Positions 58,880-64,000 of a DNA stretch of 64,000 bases are shown here, in pieces. Source of the DNA: Austropuccinia psidii (Eukaryota > Basidiomycota > Pucciniomycetes > Pucciniales > Sphaerophragmiaceae); contig JALGQZ010000018.1 in the NCBI GenBank assembly GCA_023105745.1, forward strand, positions 23,272,132 through 23,336,131. The letters are read 5' to 3'. The number at the start of each line of letters is the position of its first letter. The stretch's first letter is position 1. The translations under genes and the position numbers were made by a program. The notes under the pieces are model-generated. The model saw only the letters and a list, made by a program, of their open reading frames with translations. It searched no databases and had not been told where the DNA came from.

Positions 58880-60477
58880 ACACCACCAAGTCAGACCCGA
58901 GTATTATGCTTTCGTGCGTGACTGGAAAGCAGACAAGCTTGGCAACTGTGCGTTTAGGTATTCAGCCCAAAACTTTGCAGGGGTCATGGCTCGAAATGCA
59001 AAGTTGACCATTTTCTATGGCACCTATACTCAAGATGAATATTTCAAACAATTAAAAGAACATCGAAATATCAAAGATTTAATCCCTTTGTTTGTAACCA
59101 CTGCTACTGGTGTCTTAAAGAAATGTTTAGAAGGTGACAAATCAAAAATTCATTTAAACACTCAAGTAGGAGTTTTCTTCACCATCTTTAGAGATAGTTT
59201 TGCAATTGTTCTTCTGTTAATTCATCAGCACAAGCAATGACCCAATAAAAGGGTTTGTTCCTTAATTCATTCTTTATTTCAATCTTTAATTTCCAATTAA
59301 TCTCCGTTCATTTATAATTTTTCTCTCTTACTCTAGATGATTTTCGTGTTGATTTACAAATTAATAAAGGTTTAAGATGTATGCATTTTAAAAAAAACTC
59401 AAAATCAATTTCAAATCTAAATCAATTTTTTAACTTTAATCTAGATATTGAAAATAAATGAGACAAATCACTTCATGTAGAAAGACAAGTTCATAGAAAT
59501 CCTACTAGATTAGGTGATGGTCATGTTCATTTATCAATTTATTTTATTGATCCATCAACTATCTTAAGGCCAACCTCATCTACTCATTCACATGTTGAAG
59601 CAAATCATAAACCTCATTTTCAAATCGAGCACATGTCCTTAATTGATTTAAATCAATTAAAACATTTAAATAAATGTACAAACGTCTTACCAGTATGTTT
59701 TCTTTCTTAAAATCAAATTAAGACTCTCATCAAAAACTTTTTTTAATTGATTTCTTTCTCTTATCAAGTGGATATTGGGTCATTGCTCGTGCTGTTTGAT
59801 ACCTTGCTATGTCGTATATATGAGGCAATTCAACTGGTTATAGAATTGAAGCCTCCAGAAGATATACCAAACGCTTTGAGCTGTTTAATTTGAATTTATG
59901 ATTCCAAGCCATTAAAATTAGTTACAGATTTGCTTCAACGACACAAACGATTTGAAGAAGCTGTTGCTGAGTAATACGACAACCTATACTCACTGAAATG
60001 GGACAGTATCTTGGCATCTGAACAACCAAAAAAAGTTATCTTATTTTTAGAGTTGATAGCATGGATCAAATCGTGTTCCAATCATATCAATAAAAATTTT
60101 AAGCAGCCCCTTCTCAATTTAATAGATTCGGTGTCCACTGCCACCTCCTCCTATCATAACCGCGAAAGATGGTACAGTAAATATCGGGCTGGTTAACCAA
60201 GAGGCTGAATCATATTATAATGATGCTGATGGACTACCTCTCTATCATGCCTTGACAGAAATTAAAAAAATGAGATGTGCTATTCAAAGTAGGTGACATT
60301 TTTTATCTATAGAAATTTTGTTTAGATTATTTACATTAACTGAATAGCCATTCAATTCTCCTTTAGAATGCCTTTGGTTATGCCAACCAATTAATGCATC
60401 CAACCTTATGTACAAAACCCGCTAGACGCAGGGGAAACCAAAATGAGCGGATGGGTTCAATCTACAATAAAAGCTGA
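58880..60477 (+). pseudogene. Host-like gene pieces, including a septin-like segment
   Basis: Three islands on the plus strand. (1) 58880-59238 encodes about 118 residues (FVRDWKADKLGNCAFRYSAQNF onward) of a protein I do not recognise. (2) 59336-59692, ending at a GTATGT donor, contains VERQVHRNPTRLGDGHVHLSIYFIDPS and then LNQLKHLNKCTNVLP; this resembles the septin G-domain stretch where R-x-N-x-x-x-D-x-RVH-x-x-LYFI precedes NV-x-PV, but it has an extra His/Ser-rich insert and a stop. (3) 59769-60477 encodes KRFEEAVAE, an ELIAWIKSC stretch, then in another frame GLVNQEAESYYNDADGLPLY, and after a small intron a basic tail ending at 60477; no family recognised. Stops and frame changes show decay. 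CpGs are retained, unlike in the flanking element genes. Either two host genes are mixed or one unusual protein is meant. Confidence 0.4.
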
Positions 60478-61181
60478 CAAAGTGCAAAAAATTTCTCACT
60501 CCCATCTTTCTTACTTCTCAGTCCTTTGCTAATTGTGGGACCCACTTTGCTACAGTTTATTTAACTCTTGTTAACCTTTTTTTGTATGTCCCATCGCAGT
60601 TTACACCAGAAGGCAACAATTTCCATGGTACTTCATTCAGAAATCTTATGGATTCTTGTTGATCAGCAAGAATCCATAAGAATCCATAAGACGGAAATGG
60701 CCCAATAAGTATGCAAATCTCTACAATCTTACCTACAACACCAAAAATACCAACCAGAGAATTCCAGTGCATCTGAATTTTCTTTTTCAATTTTTGTTTT
60801 GTTCTTATGTTCTTAACTTTTGATCATTATCATGATGCTCATCACTCACCTTTTTATTTTCTGAAAATCATCACTGATCTTTTTGGATTTTTTCAAATTC
60901 AAAGATGATTAATGCTGATCATCTTTTTTTCTTATTTTGGTTTTTTTAAATCATCATGCTGACTGACTTATGTTTTTTTTATTAAACTCATATGAAACTA
61001 ATTTGATTCAATTATCATGGTTATCATTTTTTCTATTGTTTCGTAATTGTTTTTGATCATTTCTTAATCTTATAAGGATATTTTTTGCAAGGTCATTCTC
61101 TTTCACCCCCCTTCCATCATCATTAAAATTAAAAAAAGTGCTCCCCCTGTCTCTCACTCTTTAAATTATTCTGATGATGTT
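60478..61181. other. Spacer before the oxygenase gene
   Basis: T-rich, with repeated gatcat/atgatc words (about 60824-60960) and a strong hairpin at 60645-60680. A pyrimidine-rich tract ending near 61160 leads into the oxygenase gene, as at 2440-2470 in copy A, so this last part belongs to the element. Confidence 0.45.
60645..60680. repeat. Perfect hairpin, 14-base arms
   Basis: cttatggattcttg (60645-60658) and its exact complement (60667-60680) with an 8-base loop, followed by a direct repeat of aatccataag at 60681-60690. It could be a terminator-like or MITE end structure. There is no clear link to the gene that stops at 60477. Confidence 0.75.
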
Positions 61182-62446
61182 ATGGTTAGGACTAAACCAG
61201 AGTCAGCACATCATAAGAATCATTTGAATGATAATGAAACTATTATTCCTCCTATTTATGTCATGGTTATGACTAAACCAAAGATAGCACATCATGAAGA
61301 TAATAATAACCAAACCAATCATAAAAGAAAACTCACCCGATACCAAAGACAACATATCCATGATTCAAAACAAATCATGTCTCAACTTGGCCATTCAAAA
61401 ACAGCATATAAGCACTTTTCAACCATTTCAATTGACAAGAAATCAGCCAATGCATAATGGTTAAAACTTCCATCAATCAATACTTTACCCTGCCCTTATG
61501 TACTAATTGATAAAACACACAAGCCATTTTTACCTGTCTGCATTTATGAAATCACCCCTTTTGATGTTTCCTCAGGCCACTCTGAAACACTAAAAGACCT
61601 TATCATTACATTGATGTCCTTATCTCAAAATCAACACGAAATTAAAACTAATAAACAAGACCTAGGTGGAATTATGAAAGGTATTGGCTTTTGTCCTGGT
61701 TCTGATGCTGGCAAATCAGCAGGTGTGTGATATTTTTTACTTATTATTTTAATAAATATAATTACTAATTAATTCCAAAACCATCAGGTGTTTACTCCAG
61801 AAAGGCTGGTTTATCTCCTCTTCAAATTGAAATGGATAATATGCAATGGACCAAACTTCAAAAATATGATGAATTCATTTACTCAAGAATCTCCCATTTT
61901 TCAAAATTAGCTGCAAATGAAAACCAGTAATTAATGGAAGCAGCCAGATTACCAAATTTCAGCCAGCTCAAATGGACTTCTGCCACTCCAAAGGACAAAT
62001 TCAAATCTTTTTCCAATGTCATTGTCACTCAAGATGGATTTTTCAATAAGCCCCACCAAGATTTAAATGATCTCAATGCCTGGACTTATGGTATTTTTTA
62101 TTTTGTATCTAAAGAAGATTTTCATCCCCTTCCAACTGTCTTCACTCCCTCTGGACATGGCTTGCACTTCGCCAAATTGAAAATGGAGATTGATTTCTCC
62201 AAAAAACCTGGCATTATGGAGCTCTTTTGGAAAACATCAACAATGGTTCATCATACAACAAAACCTTCTCCAGCAATTATCAATCATGACAAAATAACTC
62301 ATTTTGGATGTTCTTTTCAAATAAATCATAAATTATTTAATGTAGGTCACAAATTCTTGAAAATGTCACCCACTGAAATCAAATCAAAAGTCCATGGGTA
62401 CTTTGAAAGAAATGTGCAGGACCAAAAACGTGCTAAAAAGTTGTAA
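61182..62446 (+). pseudogene. Tet-like 2OG-Fe(II) oxygenase-like protein carried by the element (two in-frame stops)
   Basis: Exons 61182-61722 and 61788-62446 with a 65-base intron (GTGTGT...CATCAG, branch-like ACTAAT), 400 codons including the stop. The N-terminal third is basic and His/Asn/Lys-rich (KPESAHHKNH, NHKRKLTRYQRQHIHD). The C-terminal domain reads VIVTQDGFFNKPHQDLNDLNA, WTYGIFYFVSKEDFHPLPTVF, TPSGHGLHF, KMEIDFSKKPGIMELFWKTS, VHHTTKPSP and THFGCSFQIN. This matches the layout of the Tet-like 2OG-Fe(II) oxygenase domain annotated in many rust and other basidiomycete proteins: H-x-D iron ligands (His 270, Asp 272 at 62054-62062), a distal His (335 or 336), then a late basic residue, usually Arg, here His. 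TET/JBP enzymes oxidise methylated bases in DNA. TAA codons at 61455-61457 and 61931-61933 interrupt an otherwise open frame. Confidence 0.6.
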
Positions 62447-62563
62447 TTGGAAATAGTTTTATTTACCCAATATTAATTGTAAATACTTCTATTTTCCCAA
62501 TAACATCCCCACTCCATTGTATGTCATTAAACTAGGAACATAAATTAATGGTCCTGCAGAAAT

Positions 62564-63817
62564 TTACAATTGACTCTCTTTCCATGCCACAGTAATTGGT
62601 TTAATTTTTTCATGCATATTTACCACATCTTCCCCATTTCCATTATTGAATGGATTCTCTGCAAGTGGTTGATCATCATCCTCATATAAATCAAACCATT
62701 ACTCACCAATTTGTGCCAACATATTATGTATTATTGTGCACAAAACAGCCCAACTGACAAAGTATTCAATCTCATGATAATCCCTCATTTAATTACACAT
62801 TTCCCTTAGAGAAAACCACTGCCCCTTCAAAATGCCAATTGCATGCTCAATTCAGACCCTTGATTTTGCTAGACATTAATGGAAAGAACGGTTGTCTTCA
62901 TTCTGTGCTGCAACTCCCTTATATGCTGGAACAACCCAAGGAGAACTTGCATATGCTTAATCAGCCAGTATGTACTAACTTTTTAATGAAATTCTTGGGG
63001 TTTTTGTGCAATTTTCATATGTTGATATACATTTGAATCATGAAGTGACCCAGTACAACCAAAATGTAAAGCAGTGAACTGTTTGTTTATGTTGCAAACC
63101 AGTTGTATTTACATAGAATACCTTAATTTTAAACAATCAGTAAAAATTAAATAAAGGATAATGATTAAAAAGCCTACCCCTTTTTATGATCAAAATAGGC
63201 TTCACCATCATTGGGGGGACACTGTGATAATGGTATGAGACTCCCATCAATAAACCCAATGCACCCAGGGAAGCCTTCTGCCTGCATTACTTGAGACATC
63301 TCCCTTTGTTTTTCTGTTGTTCTATTGTTGGCCACACAATCACTTTGTGCTTCAACTTCATTAATATCTGGATAACTCTTTTTGTGTACAACACAATAGC
63401 CCCATGGCCAATTCCAAATAAAATTCCTATTTTTCCCAAAGAAGCCCCATTTCCATTTGATCCTAGCCTTGATAGTGAAACAGCCAATTGGATGGCAGGA
63501 TTGCGTTGTTTGTTTTGTGATGAGTTTTGAAAGGTTTTATAATCTTGAATTTTTGCAACCAATTTTTCAAATGATTCATGTGTGGTCCTACATAGCTGTC
63601 AAAACCTTTCAGATGATAATGTTTGTAAATCATTCATTGTATACATTTAATGTGATGGATATCTTCCACGGGGATTAATTTATCTTTGTGATGTTATCAT
63701 ATCTAATACAGTTATATCTTCCTGGATATCAGAATCACTATCAGAGCTGAGAGCATCAATGAACTGCAGTGAGTTTAAGGTCTGAAGTAAAGGTAGCTTT
63801 TGCAATGCCTTTGGCAT
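62564..63817 (-). pseudogene. PIF/Harbinger DDE transposase (DDE_Tnp_4/HARB1 type), broken
   Basis: Minus strand from ATG 63817 (MPKALQKLPLLQTLNSLQF) to a TAA at 62564-62566. Order: an acidic SSDSDSDIQED stretch, ERF-x-QLCRTTHESFEKLVAKIQ, AIQLAVSLSRLGSNGNGASL and GKIGILFGIGHGA (helix-turn-helix-like), GFPGCIGFIDGSLIPL with the first Asp (about 63240-63275), an intron near 63120-63190, HFGCTGSLHDSNVYQHMKIA with the second Asp (about 63010-63060), SRV-stop-IEHAIGILKGQ with the Glu (about 62820-62865), and the tail DLYEDDDQPLAENPFNNGNGEDV. The D-D-E residues are all still encoded, but stops (near 63695, 63650, 63610, 62850), a frameshift near 63320 and others prevent a full protein. It should cut and paste the element at TWA sites. 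It ends 118 bases from the stop of the oxygenase gene, tail to tail. Confidence 0.75.
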
Positions 63818-64000
63818 GGTAAATGAAGAAAATATTTATAGAAAATGCAGTTTGAAATCAAATACTTTAATAAATGACAAGTTTATTCAGATTTTATTCA
63901 AGAGAAGGGGATTTTTATGAAATTTAACATGCCCTTACTGAGTTTTATGTTGTAAAAATGTCCCTTTAAGTAAAGCTAAAGGTGGGATTTGGTACCAAAA
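63818..64000. other. Right part of copy B running off the window
   Basis: Non-coding region upstream of the transposase start, parallel to 5053-5240 of copy A (shared word tgcctttggcat before and aaagc-aaaggt-ggattt near the end). The terminal repeat itself is outside the window. Confidence 0.5.

Larger units (their letters stand above)
56123..64000. mobile_element. PIF/Harbinger-like element, copy B (right end outside window)
   Basis: The left tip GGGGGTGTCAAAGTCAC at 56123 follows a TTA, the usual TWA-type target of PIF/Harbinger. Inside are a Myb/SANT-like gene (+), about 3.5 kb with host-like gene pieces, a Tet-like oxygenase gene (+) and a convergent DDE_Tnp_4 transposase (-). The last bases of the window (ggtgggatttggtacc) are the complement of the left subterminal word (ccaaatcccgcctt region). 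By comparison with copy A, where a similar word lies about 137 bases from the tip, the right end should lie roughly 100-150 bases beyond 64000. Confidence 0.7.

Noticed and set aside
1..64000. Search for CRISPR arrays, bacterial operons, rRNA and tRNA genes
   Set aside because: No regularly spaced repeats of that kind, no rRNA-like conserved blocks, and no GTTCGAATC-type T-arm with a foldable cloverleaf was seen. The sequence is plainly nuclear eukaryotic.

Overview
The window is a very A+T-rich eukaryotic sequence packed with decayed transposable elements and holding one convincing host gene. It is most likely from a rust fungus (Pucciniales). The evidence is short introns with GTAAGT/GTATGT donors and TACTAAT-like branch sites, and a Ty3/Gypsy element whose Gag, integrase and chromodomain wording matches what I remember from rust genomes, above all Austropuccinia psidii (myrtle rust). 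That species guess is recall, not a search.

Layout. 0.8-5.3 kb: decayed PIF/Harbinger-like element (copy A) with a Myb/SANT-like tail exon, a gene resembling Tet-like 2OG-Fe(II) oxygenases, and a convergent DDE transposase. 6.0-6.4 kb: remnant of a second Harbinger lineage. 6.4-23.7 kb: A+T-rich DNA in which I recognise no gene. 23.7-26.8 kb: a CpG-retaining island with a three-exon J-domain protein gene. 26.9-28.3 kb: homopolymer-dense DNA. 28.4-30.6 kb: dead pogo/Tigger-like transposase. 32.7-38.4 kb: a long LTR relic split by a MULE (33125-37143) that encodes a transposase, AT-hooks, a CCHC knuckle and an OTU domain. 39.4-41.8 kb: a second, badly decayed MULE-OTU copy. 44.6-56.0 kb: a minus-strand Ty3/Gypsy element with matching GAAAT target duplications, a truncated 3' LTR, and a foreign solo LTR inserted in pol with GATTT duplications. 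56.1-64.0 kb: a second, better preserved copy of the Harbinger-like element (copy B), cut by the window edge, with extra host-like gene pieces (one septin-like) in its middle.

How the parts relate. The most interesting unit is the Harbinger-like element. Two diverged copies share the same gene order (Myb/SANT-like protein, Tet-like dioxygenase, convergent DDE_Tnp_4 transposase) and the same terminal GGGGGTGTCAAAGT. So a predicted DNA-base oxidase seems to be a resident gene of a cut-and-paste transposon, in a genome whose repeats look CpG-depleted while the host gene does not. The other elements give clean nested histories: MULE into LTR (with a paralogous empty site in this same window) and LTR into Gypsy pol.

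Limits. All homology calls are by eye. Boundaries of decayed genes are approximate, and nothing was searched or aligned by machine.
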